Assembly (NCBI RefSeq): GCF_016464385.1 | Contig: NZ_JADMLH010000011.1 | Location: 186,001 to 250,000 of the forward strand | Origin: Nucisporomicrobium flavum | Lineage (GTDB): Bacteria; Actinomycetota; Actinomycetes; Mycobacteriales; Micromonosporaceae | DNA length: 64,000 bases | Direction: 5' to 3' | Shown here: positions 34,427-42,539 of the stretch, in pieces | Numbering within the stretch: the stretch's first letter is position 1 | How the letters are laid out: each line of letters opens with the position of its first letter | Position numbers and translations under genes: made by a program | The notes under the pieces: generated by a model | What the model was told of the DNA's origin: nothing | Database searches by the model: none | The model's input: only the letters and a program-made list of their open reading frames with translations

Positions 34427-34669
34427 TCAGGGCGCGTCGCGGCGAGGCTGCTCGGCGATGTCGTCGGGCGGCAGCCGGCGCACCTCGATGAGCCGCAGGC
34501 CCAGGCCGTGGATGCGCGAGATCAGCCCGACGACGGCGGACTGGTCCGGCAGCGATCCGTGCAGCACGGTCTCCGGCGGCTCGACGCTGACGGTGAGGTC
34601 GCGCAGCTCCGACAGCAGCTCCGCGGGCAGTTCCCCGGAGACCCTGACCTGGTACGTTGCCTCCTGCAT
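34427..34669 (-). CDS. 80-aa conserved small protein, copy B
   Basis: 80 residues. From residue 17 to about 66 it is identical to the protein at 15946-16188, while the DNA has many synonymous changes. Only the termini differ. This indicates an essential interaction surface over the whole domain, with function unknown. The ATG follows GAGGGGCGGG. Its upstream space carries the site at 34801-34819, 131 nt away. Confidence 0.75.
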   Translation of the reverse strand: MQEATYQVRVSGELPAELLSELRDLTVSVEPPETVLHGSLPDQSAVVGLISRIHGLGLRLIEVRRLPPDDIAEQPRRDAP

Positions 34670-34800
34670 GGCGTCCCGCCCCTCATCCGCCGAACCGGCC
34701 CTTCCGCCTGCGGTGCACCCGCTCGTGCTGCCTCGGCCCTCGTCCTGCGGCCGGGCGGGGAAGGCACTCGTCCATCGTGAGCGGGGGCGGACCGCGTTGC

Positions 34801-34819
34801 GTCATCCCTTGTGGCTGAC
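34801..34819. promoter_or_regulatory. Island palindrome, site 22
   Basis: GTCATCC-N5-GGCTGAC in the 320-nt divergent space, 131 nt from the minus-strand start at 34669 and 170 nt from the plus-strand start at 34990. Confidence 0.55.
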
Positions 34820-34896
34820 GGCAGGAGTCCGGGCCGCCGGGCGGGACCAAGCTCCTCAGCCGGGACGAGCAGCGCGTACGCCGGCGCGTCCGGCCG

Positions 34897-34915
34897 ATCC
34901 CCCGGAGCGGATGGC
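34897..34915. promoter_or_regulatory. Weak island palindrome, site 23
   Basis: ATCCCCC-N5-GGATGGC, 74 nt before the ATG at 34990. The spacing fits the main class but the left arm is degenerate. Confidence 0.35.
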
Positions 34916-34989
34916 GCGCCGCGGTCGTGCGGGGTGTTGGCTCGCGGGCAGGGCCGGAAGGGACCCGTCCCAGCCCGTGGAGGTGCGCG

Positions 34990-36444
34990 ATGACCGATCG
35001 GCGAACCCTGTCCAGTGTCATGACCCCGGTGCCCGAGGCGGACGGATCGTTCCCGGATCCCGCGGCCCGCTTCGCGGCGGGCCGGTCGATCCGCCGCGAG
35101 GTGCCCTTCGACTCCCACGCCGGTCTGCCCGCGGCCGCCGACCGGCCCGATCCGGTGGAGGTGCTGGCGGCGCAGGCGGACACCCGGGTGCCGGAGCTGG
35201 TGCCGATCCGGTACGGCCGCATGCTGGTCTCGCCGTTCACGTTCTTCCGCGGTGCCGCCGCCATCATGGCCGCGGACCTGGCCCGGACACCCTCGTCGGG
35301 GCTGACGTGTCAGCTCTGCGGCGACGCCCACCTGAGCAACTTCGGCGTGTTCGCCTCGCCGGAACGGCATCTGGTGTTCGACGTGAACGACTTCGACGAG
35401 ACGTACCCCGGCCCGTGGGAGTGGGACGTCAAGCGGCTCGCGGCGAGCCTCGTGGTCGCCGCCCGCGGCAGCGGCTTCCGGCGCAAGAGCAGGGCGGTGA
35501 TCGTGGCGTCCGCGGTCGGCCGCTACCGGCAGGCGATGGCCACCTTCGCCGCGCAGGGAGAGCTGCAGGTGTGGTACGCGCGGGCCGACGTCGACGAGGT
35601 CAGCGTGCTCGCCAGGAACCTGCTCAGCAAGGACCGGCGCAAGCGGTTCGCCGCGGCCCAGGCGAAGGCCCGTACCCGCGACAGCCTGCAGGCGTTCCGC
35701 AAGCTGACCACGGTGGTGGACGGGCGCCGCCGGATCGTCGCCGACCCGCCGCTCGTCGTGCCGGTCGAGGACCTGCTGCCGGACGCCGGCCGGGCCGACC
35801 TCGAGGCACGCATCCGGGGCCTGCTCGCCCGGTACGCCGAGTCGCTGGCCCCCGACCGGCGCCGGCTGCTGGGCGCGTTCCGGTTCGTCGACCTCGCGCG
35901 CAAGGTCGTCGGGGTGGGCAGTGTCGGCACCCGGTGCTGGATCGTGCTGCTCAGCGGCCGCGACGAGAACGACCCGCTGCTCCTGCAGGTCAAGGAGGCG
36001 CCCCCCTCGGTGCTGGCCCCGTACGTGCCCGGGAAGCCGGAGACCGGATGGAGCAACGAGGGTGAGCGGGTCGTGCTGGGTCAGCGGCTGATGCAGGCCG
36101 GTAGCGACATCTTCCTCGGGTGGCAGACCGTGGCCGGCATCGACGGGCAGGAGCGCGACTTCTACGTGCGGCAACTGCGCGACTGGAAGGGCTCCGCCAT
36201 GGTGGAGACGCTGGACGTGAAGGCGATGGAGGTCTACGGCGCGCTCTGCGGGTGGACGCTGGCGCGGGCCCACGCGCGCAACGGCGACCGGATCGCGATC
36301 GCCGGCTACCTCGACGACGGCGCCGCGTTCGACCAGGCGATCATCGAGTTCGCCGAGCAGTACGCCGACCGCAACGAGCAGGACTTCGAGCTGCTCACGC
36401 GGGCCGCACGCGAGGGCCGGATCCCGGTGGTCGGCGGCGTCTGA
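34990..36444 (+). CDS. DUF2252-family protein
   Basis: 484 aa, soluble. DUF2252 proteins resemble aminoglycoside-phosphotransferase-like kinases; the conserved LCGDAHLSNFGVFASPE and FDVNDFDET stretches are present (residues about 115-140), as expected for a kinase-like catalytic loop and metal site. The substrate is unknown. The ATG follows GTGGAGG. Single gene with its own upstream sites. Confidence 0.88.
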   Translation: MTDRRTLSSVMTPVPEADGSFPDPAARFAAGRSIRREVPFDSHAGLPAAADRPDPVEVLAAQADTRVPELVPIRYGRMLVSPFTFFRGAAAIMAADLARTPSSGLTCQLCGDAHLSNFGVFASPERHLVFDVNDFDETYPGPWEWDVKRLAASLVVAARGSGFRRKSRAVIVASAVGRYRQAMATFAAQGELQVWYARADVDEVSVLARNLLSKDRRKRFAAAQAKARTRDSLQAFRKLTTVVDGRRRIVADPPLVVPVEDLLPDAGRADLEARIRGLLARYAESLAPDRRRLLGAFRFVDLARKVVGVGSVGTRCWIVLLSGRDENDPLLLQVKEAPPSVLAPYVPGKPETGWSNEGERVVLGQRLMQAGSDIFLGWQTVAGIDGQERDFYVRQLRDWKGSAMVETLDVKAMEVYGALCGWTLARAHARNGDRIAIAGYLDDGAAFDQAIIEFAEQYADRNEQDFELLTRAAREGRIPVVGGV

Positions 36445-36522
36445 GCCGGCCGGCCCGGTCGACTACCTCGGGTGGGGCCGCGCCGGTCAGCCGCACCCAC
36501 CACGGCCTGATCGGCCCGTGGA

Positions 36523-36541
36523 TTCATTCCTCCGGTATGAG
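36523..36541. promoter_or_regulatory. Island palindrome, site 24
   Basis: TTCATTC-N5-GTATGAG, 58 nt before the ATG at 36600. Confidence 0.65.
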
Positions 36542-36599
36542 GACACGGTTTGGAGCGGCTCCGACACTGCCGGGAACCACCTCGCGACGGGAGCCCACC

Positions 36600-37943
36600 A
36601 TGGTTGACACGACTGCCGTCCCGGCACCGGCCGTTCCGGTGCCCGAACGTCCCGCCCAGCGGTGGCTGGCCCGGCTCGCCTTCCTCGTAGCGGCCGCCGC
36701 CACCGTGCTGGTGATCACCGCCGCCGGCGTACGCGGCAGCCTTGGACTGCTCCTCGTCGGCGCGGCCGGCATGGCCGTGGCGTTCGCCGCGGCCTGGTGG
36801 TTCCTCAGCCATCGCGGCCTCCGGCGCTGGCTCGCGGGCGTGCTCGTCGTGATCGCGCCGCTGACCATCGCGGTGCTCTACGCGCGCGCCCGCCTGATCT
36901 GGGTCGTGGTGCTCTTCGCCGCGCTGTGGCTGGCGGCCGTCGCCGCCGGGCGCCGGGCGCTGGCGGTGCAGGATGCTACGGCCGGTCCCTCGGAGCACGC
37001 CACGCCGGCGCCCCACCACCCGTACCTGATCATGAATCCGCGGTCCGGCGGCGGCAAGGTGGGCCGGTTCGACCTGGTACGCCGGGCGCGCGCGCTCGGC
37101 GCCGAGGTGATGGTTCTCGAGGGACAGGCGAGCGTCGTCGAGCTGGCCCGGCAGGCCGTCCGCGACGGCGCCGACCTGCTCGGCGTGGCCGGCGGTGACG
37201 GCACGCAGGCGCTGGTCGCCGGCATCGCTGCCGAACACGGCCTGCCCTTCATGGTCATCTCCGCCGGTACCCGCAACCATTTCGCCCTCGACCTCGGCCT
37301 GGACCGGGAGGACCCGGCGACCTGCCTGGACGCGCTCTCCGACGGCGTCGAACTGCGCGTGGACCTGGGCCTGATCGGCGGCCGGACCTTCGTCAACAAC
37401 GCCTCGTTCGGCGCGTACGCGGCCGTGGTACAGAGCCCGGCCTACCGCGACGACAAGACCCGGACCACCCTCGACATGCTTCCCGACCTTCTGACCGGCC
37501 ATTCCGGACCGCTCCTGCACCTGCGGGCCGGCGGGCTGGAGCTGACCGGTCCGCAGGCGGTGCTGGTCAGCAACAACCCGTACGGCTCCGACGACGTCGC
37601 GGGGCTGGGCCGGCGCCCGCGGCTCGACGGCGGGGTCCTCGGCGTGCTGGCTGTCACCATGCGCGGTGCGGTCGACGCGGCGGCCCTGGTGGGCGGCCGG
37701 CGGTGGTCGAAGGCCGTGGCCGTCCGGACCGCCACGGAGGTGGTCGTCACGGCGGACGTCCCGCAGGTGCCGGTGGGTATCGACGGGGAGGCCGTCATGA
37801 TGCCCACGCCGGTCTGCTGCTCGATCCGCCCGGGGGCGCTCCGGGTCCGGGTGCCCCGGCAGCGGCCCGGCGTGCCGGCGCCGTCGCCCGAACTGGACTG
37901 GACCCGGCTACGCCGGTTGGCCCTCTCCACCGGACGGCACTGA
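36600..37943 (+). CDS. Diacylglycerol-kinase-family lipid kinase with N-terminal membrane helices
   Basis: 447 aa. Three or four N-terminal membrane helices (residues about 20-120) precede a DAGK catalytic domain with NPRSGGGK (about 145-152), the GGDGTQ loop, and STGTRNHFA-like SAGTRNHFALDLG. It is likely to phosphorylate a lipid such as diacylglycerol or a sphingoid/other lipid; substrate unknown. The ATG follows GGGAG. Convergent with the gene at 38036. Confidence 0.88.
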   Translation: MVDTTAVPAPAVPVPERPAQRWLARLAFLVAAAATVLVITAAGVRGSLGLLLVGAAGMAVAFAAAWWFLSHRGLRRWLAGVLVVIAPLTIAVLYARARLIWVVVLFAALWLAAVAAGRRALAVQDATAGPSEHATPAPHHPYLIMNPRSGGGKVGRFDLVRRARALGAEVMVLEGQASVVELARQAVRDGADLLGVAGGDGTQALVAGIAAEHGLPFMVISAGTRNHFALDLGLDREDPATCLDALSDGVELRVDLGLIGGRTFVNNASFGAYAAVVQSPAYRDDKTRTTLDMLPDLLTGHSGPLLHLRAGGLELTGPQAVLVSNNPYGSDDVAGLGRRPRLDGGVLGVLAVTMRGAVDAAALVGGRRWSKAVAVRTATEVVVTADVPQVPVGIDGEAVMMPTPVCCSIRPGALRVRVPRQRPGVPAPSPELDWTRLRRLALSTGRH

Positions 37944-38035
37944 CAGTTCGCGGTGATGTCCCCGGCAGCCGCGCCGGTGCGGATGCGGGTCACCAGCTTG
38001 TCGCCCCGCTGCGCGCGGCACGCCCGCCGGCGAGC

Positions 38036-39541
38036 TCAGCTCGCGCCGAGTCCGGCGGCAGGCGGCGCGGCGTCCCTCTCGGCCCGGTACGCCGCGCCCC
38101 GTGCGGCCAGGGTGACCGCCACCTCGTACGCCGCGAGCACGAGGGCGATCACGAGCAGGGCGGTCCAGGACGACAGGATCAGAGCGAACCCGGCCGCCAC
38201 GACCAGGCCGCCGACGCGTAGCACGTCCAGGTACGCCGCCACCCAGCCGGGTCCCCGGGCGACCGCCGCACGGGCGCCGGCGCGGATGCCGCGACCGGCG
38301 GCCCGGGCACCGTCGGCGAGGTGACGCCGCAACCACCGAGGCCCGCGCCCAGGGCCGATCAGGTACATCAGCACCGCGAGCAGGGCCCCGATCCAGATGA
38401 TCTGGAGGCCGCGTGTCCGGAGCTGGGCGAAGACGGTGGTCAGGGCGGCGTCTGCGCCGTCACGGTAAAGGCCCGCCGGTACCTGCTCGAGCACCTGGGC
38501 CCGGATCGCACGCAGCACCGCGGTCACCGCGACGGCGGCGACGACCAGCCACAGACCCAACTGCAGCAGCGTACGACGGCGGGCCGGCGAGACGGCCAAC
38601 GCGACGAGAAGCAGCAGGACCGTGGCGGCCACAGTGAGGATCAGCCCCCGCTTCGCCTGCGCCACCGCCTGCTGGGCGGCCCACAGCCGGCCGGAGTCGT
38701 ACACCGCGAACTGCGCGAAGTTGGGCGGCAGGGTGACGCCCAGGGTCTGCTGGACCCGGTCGCGCAGGTTGTCCGGGATGGCTCCGCTGCTCAGGTCCGG
38801 CAACGCCAGCTGCTTGCCGAACATCGTGGGCAGCTGCGCACTGAGTTGCCGGAGGACCTGGTTGATCAGGGGGAGCAGGTCGATGTCCACCCGGTCTTCG
38901 CGTACGACCAGCAGGTCGCTGGTGCCGTTGAGGACCGCGACGGCGCGCTCGTGCGCGCGTCGGGTCACCTCGACCCAGATGCGCTGGAACTGATCGCTCT
39001 GCAGAACCTTGGTGACCGTGTCGCGTACGGTGCCCCGCAGCTGCCCGGTCACCGGCCCGGCGATGAACGCGGCCTGCTCGGGCAGCACCGTCCGTAGGCG
39101 CTGCTCTACGTCGACGGCCACGAAGATCTGGTTCGTGGCGTAGTCGGCCACCGCCGCGGCGACCCGCGGGTCCTGCGGCAGCGGGGCGACGGTGGCCACC
39201 CACCGGTCGGTGTTCATCGCCGTCCGGGCCGACCACACCCCGACGACGCTCGCGACCAGGGCGAAGGCGGCGAGGGCGATGAGCGCGGCGGCCAGGACCC
39301 GACGCAGGGTGCCGAGCAGCGAAGTGCGGCGCCGCCGGGTCTCGAGCCGCTCCTGCAACGCCGAGACCTCGGCGCGCAGGCGCTCGACTTCCCCGGCGTC
39401 GGGCGGTTCGTCCGGCTGGCCGTCGTCGGTGCCGCCGGGCCCTTCACCGGTGACCTGGGGCGGCGGAGTGGTGACATTCGGAGGCATGGCGAGGGCGGGC
39501 GAGGCGGAATCGGCGTGCTCGGCGTCCGGACGGATGGTCAT
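38036..39541 (-). CDS. Large membrane protein with coiled-coil N-terminus, unknown function
   Basis: 501 aa from the ATG at 39541. A Pro/Asp-rich start, a coiled coil (VERLRAEVSALQERL, about residues 50-65), a membrane helix (about 80-102), a 190-residue extracytoplasmic domain and four C-terminal helices. No family recognised. A GTG at 39589 would add 16 residues and places the start 71 nt from site 25, the commonest spacing, so the longer form is quite possible. Confidence 0.68.
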   Translation of the reverse strand: MTIRPDAEHADSASPALAMPPNVTTPPPQVTGEGPGGTDDGQPDEPPDAGEVERLRAEVSALQERLETRRRRTSLLGTLRRVLAAALIALAAFALVASVVGVWSARTAMNTDRWVATVAPLPQDPRVAAAVADYATNQIFVAVDVEQRLRTVLPEQAAFIAGPVTGQLRGTVRDTVTKVLQSDQFQRIWVEVTRRAHERAVAVLNGTSDLLVVREDRVDIDLLPLINQVLRQLSAQLPTMFGKQLALPDLSSGAIPDNLRDRVQQTLGVTLPPNFAQFAVYDSGRLWAAQQAVAQAKRGLILTVAATVLLLLVALAVSPARRRTLLQLGLWLVVAAVAVTAVLRAIRAQVLEQVPAGLYRDGADAALTTVFAQLRTRGLQIIWIGALLAVLMYLIGPGRGPRWLRRHLADGARAAGRGIRAGARAAVARGPGWVAAYLDVLRVGGLVVAAGFALILSSWTALLVIALVLAAYEVAVTLAARGAAYRAERDAAPPAAGLGAS

Positions 39542-39660
39542 GGCTGGCCCAATCCTCAGCGGCTGCTGGCCGCGCCCGAGCCCTGTCACGGTCGTTCGCC
39601 CCTCACGGGCGCGGGTGTGGCGCTGTCCCGTCGAGCCTCGCCGAGGCTCGGGAAGGCGGG

Positions 39661-39679
39661 GTCATCCCCGGTGAATGAA
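39661..39679. promoter_or_regulatory. Island palindrome, site 25
   Basis: GTCATCC-N5-GAATGAA, 71 nt from the alternative GTG at 39589 and 119 nt from the ATG at 39541 (minus strand). Confidence 0.65.
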
Positions 39680-39787
39680 ATGCCCGGCCCCAGCTTGATC
39701 AGCGCGAAGTCCGCCAGAGGACGTGGGCGGGCGTCTCACGCCGGGTCAGGCCTTGATGCAGGCGAAGTGGGCGGCGTCCGGAGCAAG

Positions 39788-39806
39788 CTCACCCCCGGCA
39801 GATGAC
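39788..39806. promoter_or_regulatory. Island palindrome, site 26
   Basis: CTCACCC-N5-AGATGAC, 144 nt before the GTG at 39951 (plus strand). The 409-nt divergent space holds only these two sites. Confidence 0.55.
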
Positions 39807-39950
39807 GCGTGGCGTCGCCGGTGGACCCATGCTCACACCATGAGACCGATGCGACTCCGGAGGTCCTGCGCCGCGAGGGTGACTGTCGGACCGCTGTGGT
39901 CCACCGCCGGATTGTGAGGGAGTGTCCTGCTCGCCCGGCTGACCGGTCGT

Positions 39951-40937
39951 GTGGACCGCTTGCAACGGCGGCACGGTGTGCTGGGCTTCGCGTACGCGGT
40001 GGCGCGCAAGTTCCTGGACGACGGTGGCGGCCGGGAGGCGGCGCTGATCACGTACTACGGGTTCCTGAGCATCTTCCCGCTCTTGCTGATCGGCGTCGCC
40101 GTCGTGTCCCGCGTGCTCACGAGCGAGCCGGAGTTGCGGCAACGTCTGGTGACGGCGATCGTCCCACCGTCGCTGCAGCCCACGGTGGAGGGCGCCGCCG
40201 CCGCGCTGCCGAGCTCGACCGCGGGACTGGCCGCCGGGCTCGTGGGCCTGTTGTTCTCGGCCGCCGGGGTGGTGTTCTCCGGGTCCTGCACCCTCAACCA
40301 CCTCGCCGCAGTGCCGTTCCGCGCCCGCACCGGCACAGTGCTGGGCTACCTGCGGATGCTGCTGGTGCTCGTGCTCATCATCGCCGGGGCCGTTGCAGTC
40401 GGCGGGCTGACCGTGGTGGCCACCGTGGTACCCGGCCTGCCGGGCCTCTCGCGGGCGTTCGCGGTGCTGGGTTCCGGGCTGGTTGTCCTCGGCGTGCTGC
40501 TGGCCTCCGCCCGGCTGCTGCTGTTCTGCCGGGCGCCGGTGAGGGCACTGTGGCCGGCGGCCGTGCCCGGCGCGGTCGCGGTGACCGTCGTGCTCAACGT
40601 CGGGGCGGCCGTGCTGCCCGGTCTGGTACGGCGGGCCGGCGCGGTCTACGGCGGCTTCGCGACCGTGGCCGGCATGTTCACCATGCTGTACGTGCTCAGC
40701 ATCGTCCTGGTGTGCTCGGCCGAGATCGCCGCGGTCCGCCGGGCCCGGCTGTGGCCCCGTGCGCTCGACCCGTCCCGGCCCACCGCGGCCGACGCCCGTG
40801 CGCTCGCCCTGCTCGCCCGTGAGCAGGAGCGCACCGCCCTGGACCGGGTCAGCTCGCGGGTGCTGCGGCCCGAGGGAGGAACACCGCCGCCACCAACCGA
40901 TGACGTCGGCCGCGGTGACCGCGCCCGGAGATCGTGA
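39951..40937 (+). CDS. YihY/BrkB-family integral membrane protein, second copy
   Basis: 328 aa with about six membrane helices. ALITYYGFLSIFPLLLIG and GGFATVAGMFTMLYVLSIVLV match YihY/BrkB. The C-terminus adds a charged tail (ALLAREQERTALDRV). The ribosome site is weak, so the GTG start is the least certain part. Convergent with the small basic gene at 40953. Confidence 0.82.
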   Translation: MDRLQRRHGVLGFAYAVARKFLDDGGGREAALITYYGFLSIFPLLLIGVAVVSRVLTSEPELRQRLVTAIVPPSLQPTVEGAAAALPSSTAGLAAGLVGLLFSAAGVVFSGSCTLNHLAAVPFRARTGTVLGYLRMLLVLVLIIAGAVAVGGLTVVATVVPGLPGLSRAFAVLGSGLVVLGVLLASARLLLFCRAPVRALWPAAVPGAVAVTVVLNVGAAVLPGLVRRAGAVYGGFATVAGMFTMLYVLSIVLVCSAEIAAVRRARLWPRALDPSRPTAADARALALLAREQERTALDRVSSRVLRPEGGTPPPPTDDVGRGDRARRS

Positions 40938-40952
40938 GACCGGCTGGCCGGT

Positions 40953-41159
40953 TCAGTGCTTGGACCTGAGGGTCTGGAAACCTTTGGAGATCCTCGCCTG
41001 TGTCTTCGGGTCCTTGGCCTTGCGGACCATGTCCTTCTCGAGCTGCTTGGCCTTCGGCGACGTCGCGGCCGCCTTGATCCGCTTCATCAGCTTTCCCACG
41101 GGTGCTGCCGCCTTCCTTCCACTGAGAGCACCGCCCGCCCCAGAAGGGCCGGACCCCAT
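40953..41159 (-). CDS. 68-aa basic helical protein
   Basis: 68 residues, rich in Lys and Ala, with a Gly-rich start and an amphipathic helix (LMKRIKAAATSPKAKQLEKDM) and a conserved-looking KAKDPKTQARISK. No membrane segment. The ATG follows GAGGAGCAGGGG. No family recognised, but the size, charge and island location match the two mini-proteins at 20148 and 41353. A weak palindrome-like sequence lies 55 nt upstream (41215-41233). Confidence 0.55.
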   Translation of the reverse strand: MGSGPSGAGGALSGRKAAAPVGKLMKRIKAAATSPKAKQLEKDMVRKAKDPKTQARISKGFQTLRSKH

Positions 41160-41352
41160 GCCCTGCTCCTCGAACACGACGCGCTCAAGGCGTGGTGCTG
41201 GACGCCATGAGGATCCTTCCCGGCCCGGGTGATATTCCGGCAGGCGTCGTACGTGTCGAACCCCGCGCGAGCACTCGCGGTAGCAGGCGCCGGTGCGGTA
41301 CCCCTGAGGGCGCCGCACCGGCCGCACGCGGACGCGCCGTCGGCGCGCCCGG

Positions 41353-41412
41353 TCACTTCCGCTTGTTCTTCTTGTCCTTCTTCTTGTTGTCCTTCTTCGA
41401 CTTCTTCGCCAT
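41353..41412 (-). CDS. 19-aa lysine-rich mini-protein
   Basis: An ATG-to-TGA frame encodes 19 residues, of which 12 are Lys, with Asp and Asn between the Lys runs (KKSKKDNKKKDKKNKRK). GGAGGGAGG lies 8 nt upstream of the ATG. It is below the size limit of most gene finders. Proteins of this MAKKxKK type recur in actinobacteria (from memory, not checked). The function could be nucleic acid or polyphosphate binding, purely from charge. Confidence 0.5.
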   Translation of the reverse strand: MAKKSKKDNKKKDKKNKRK

Positions 41413-41530
41413 GCCGCGGCCTCCCTCCACTTGTCATCGCCGCCGGCCGGCACCCACGCGGAAACGCCTTCCGTGGGAGGCGGCGGCGGTGGCCATGCAT
41501 CGAACGATGCGGGATATCTCGGCCGCGGCC

Positions 41531-41549
41531 CTCATCCCTCATGGATGAC
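41531..41549. promoter_or_regulatory. Island palindrome, site 27
   Basis: CTCATCC-N5-GGATGAC, both arms perfect, 118 nt before the Lys-rich mini-gene start. This is the rightmost copy and marks the end of the island. Confidence 0.7.
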
Positions 41550-42050
41550 AGGCGTCGACCGAGCGTCGGGCACGTCCGGAGGTCCTCGTGGATCACCACG
41601 CGAGTGGGGCCGTCCACCTGTATCCGCGGGGTCCACCTCGCTAGCGGCGAACGTGCTCGGCAAGCAGCGTGGGCAGCGGGTGGGGACGGCGCGTACCCGC
41701 CGCTGCGGCAGGGGAACCCAGTATCAGTCGGCGACGAATTGCGTCGGCACGGCATGATTCTGGTCGGTGATCACGATGGCTGGATAGTCGAGACCGAAGA
41801 CGCCGGCATTGCGCTCGCGGCAGCGCCATTGTCCGCCGCCCTGCAAGCAGAAATCCCCGCCCAGAAGGACGGGGACCGACTGTGACGTGAGGGAAACTCA
41901 CGGCTCGTGTGGAATTAACGTGTCCGAGGGGGGACATCAACTTCCGTTCGTAGCACCCATCACCAAAACGTATCTGTCGTGGTCAGGCGCGCATGAACAC
42001 CCGTCGTGGCGCCCTCCGACGAGCCCTTCGCGTGGTGTCCGGGCGGGGTG
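41550..42050. other. 500-bp junction between the island and the mobile zone
   Basis: No convincing full gene. A frame from an ATG at 41754 to 41885 encodes 43 residues (MILVGDHDGWIVETEDAG start) without a ribosome site and may be a gene remnant. No tRNA or obvious attachment core was seen next to the recombinase genes. The palindrome stops at 41549 and base use becomes more mixed after about 41.9 kb. Confidence 0.4.
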
Positions 42051-42539
42051 GTGGCTGTGGTGAGGGGTGTGCCGTTGCCGCCGTTGACGCCGCGGTTGGA
42101 GCTGGCGGATCGGGCCGGCCGTCAGCGGGACCCGAGTCGGCGGGCGAAGGTCTCGCGTGCTCCTTTGCCGCTGCCACCGGTGCCTGAGCTGGTGCGGCGG
42201 GACGTGCTGTTCGGTATGTGCAGCCTCGATGTGAAGGGCCGTGTTTTCGATGGCCGGGTGATCGCTGCCCTGGGCTGGTCGGTCGGAACGCGGGTCGGAT
42301 TCACCGTGGTCGACGGGCTGATCGTGATCGGAGCGGATGAGGCGGCGCCTTATGTGGTGTCCGGGCGGGGGAGTGTGCGGCTGCCGATGAACGTGCGCCG
42401 CGCGGTGGGCATCGAATCGCCGCAGCGGGTGCTGTTGGCGGCCCTGCCCGGGCCGGGCCGGCTGGTGGTGCATCCGCTGGTGATGCTGGAGCACTGGTCG
42501 GCCACCGTGCACGCCGCGGTGTCAGGCGGTGGGTCGTGA
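42051..42539 (+). CDS. AbrB/SpoVT-like protein coupled to a recombinase
   Basis: 162 aa from a GTG; a start 15 codons upstream is possible. The middle and end have two AbrB-like strand-turn units: LDVKGRVFDGRVIAALGW and GRGSVRLPMNVRRAVGI. This suggests a DNA-binding or antitoxin-like fold. The stop overlaps the recombinase start (GTGA), so the two are coupled; it may act as an excisionase or regulator. Assignment is by pattern only. Confidence 0.5.
   Translation: MAVVRGVPLPPLTPRLELADRAGRQRDPSRRAKVSRAPLPLPPVPELVRRDVLFGMCSLDVKGRVFDGRVIAALGWSVGTRVGFTVVDGLIVIGADEAAPYVVSGRGSVRLPMNVRRAVGIESPQRVLLAALPGPGRLVVHPLVMLEHWSATVHAAVSGGGS

Noticed and set aside
41215..41233. CCTTCCC-N5-GGGTGAT before the 68-aa basic gene
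   Set aside because: The left arm is too degenerate to count, although the distance is typical.
1..41600. Mycobacterial DosR box (GGGAC...GTCCC type)
   Set aside because: No convincing copies were seen by eye in the intergenic spaces despite the dormancy-type gene content.
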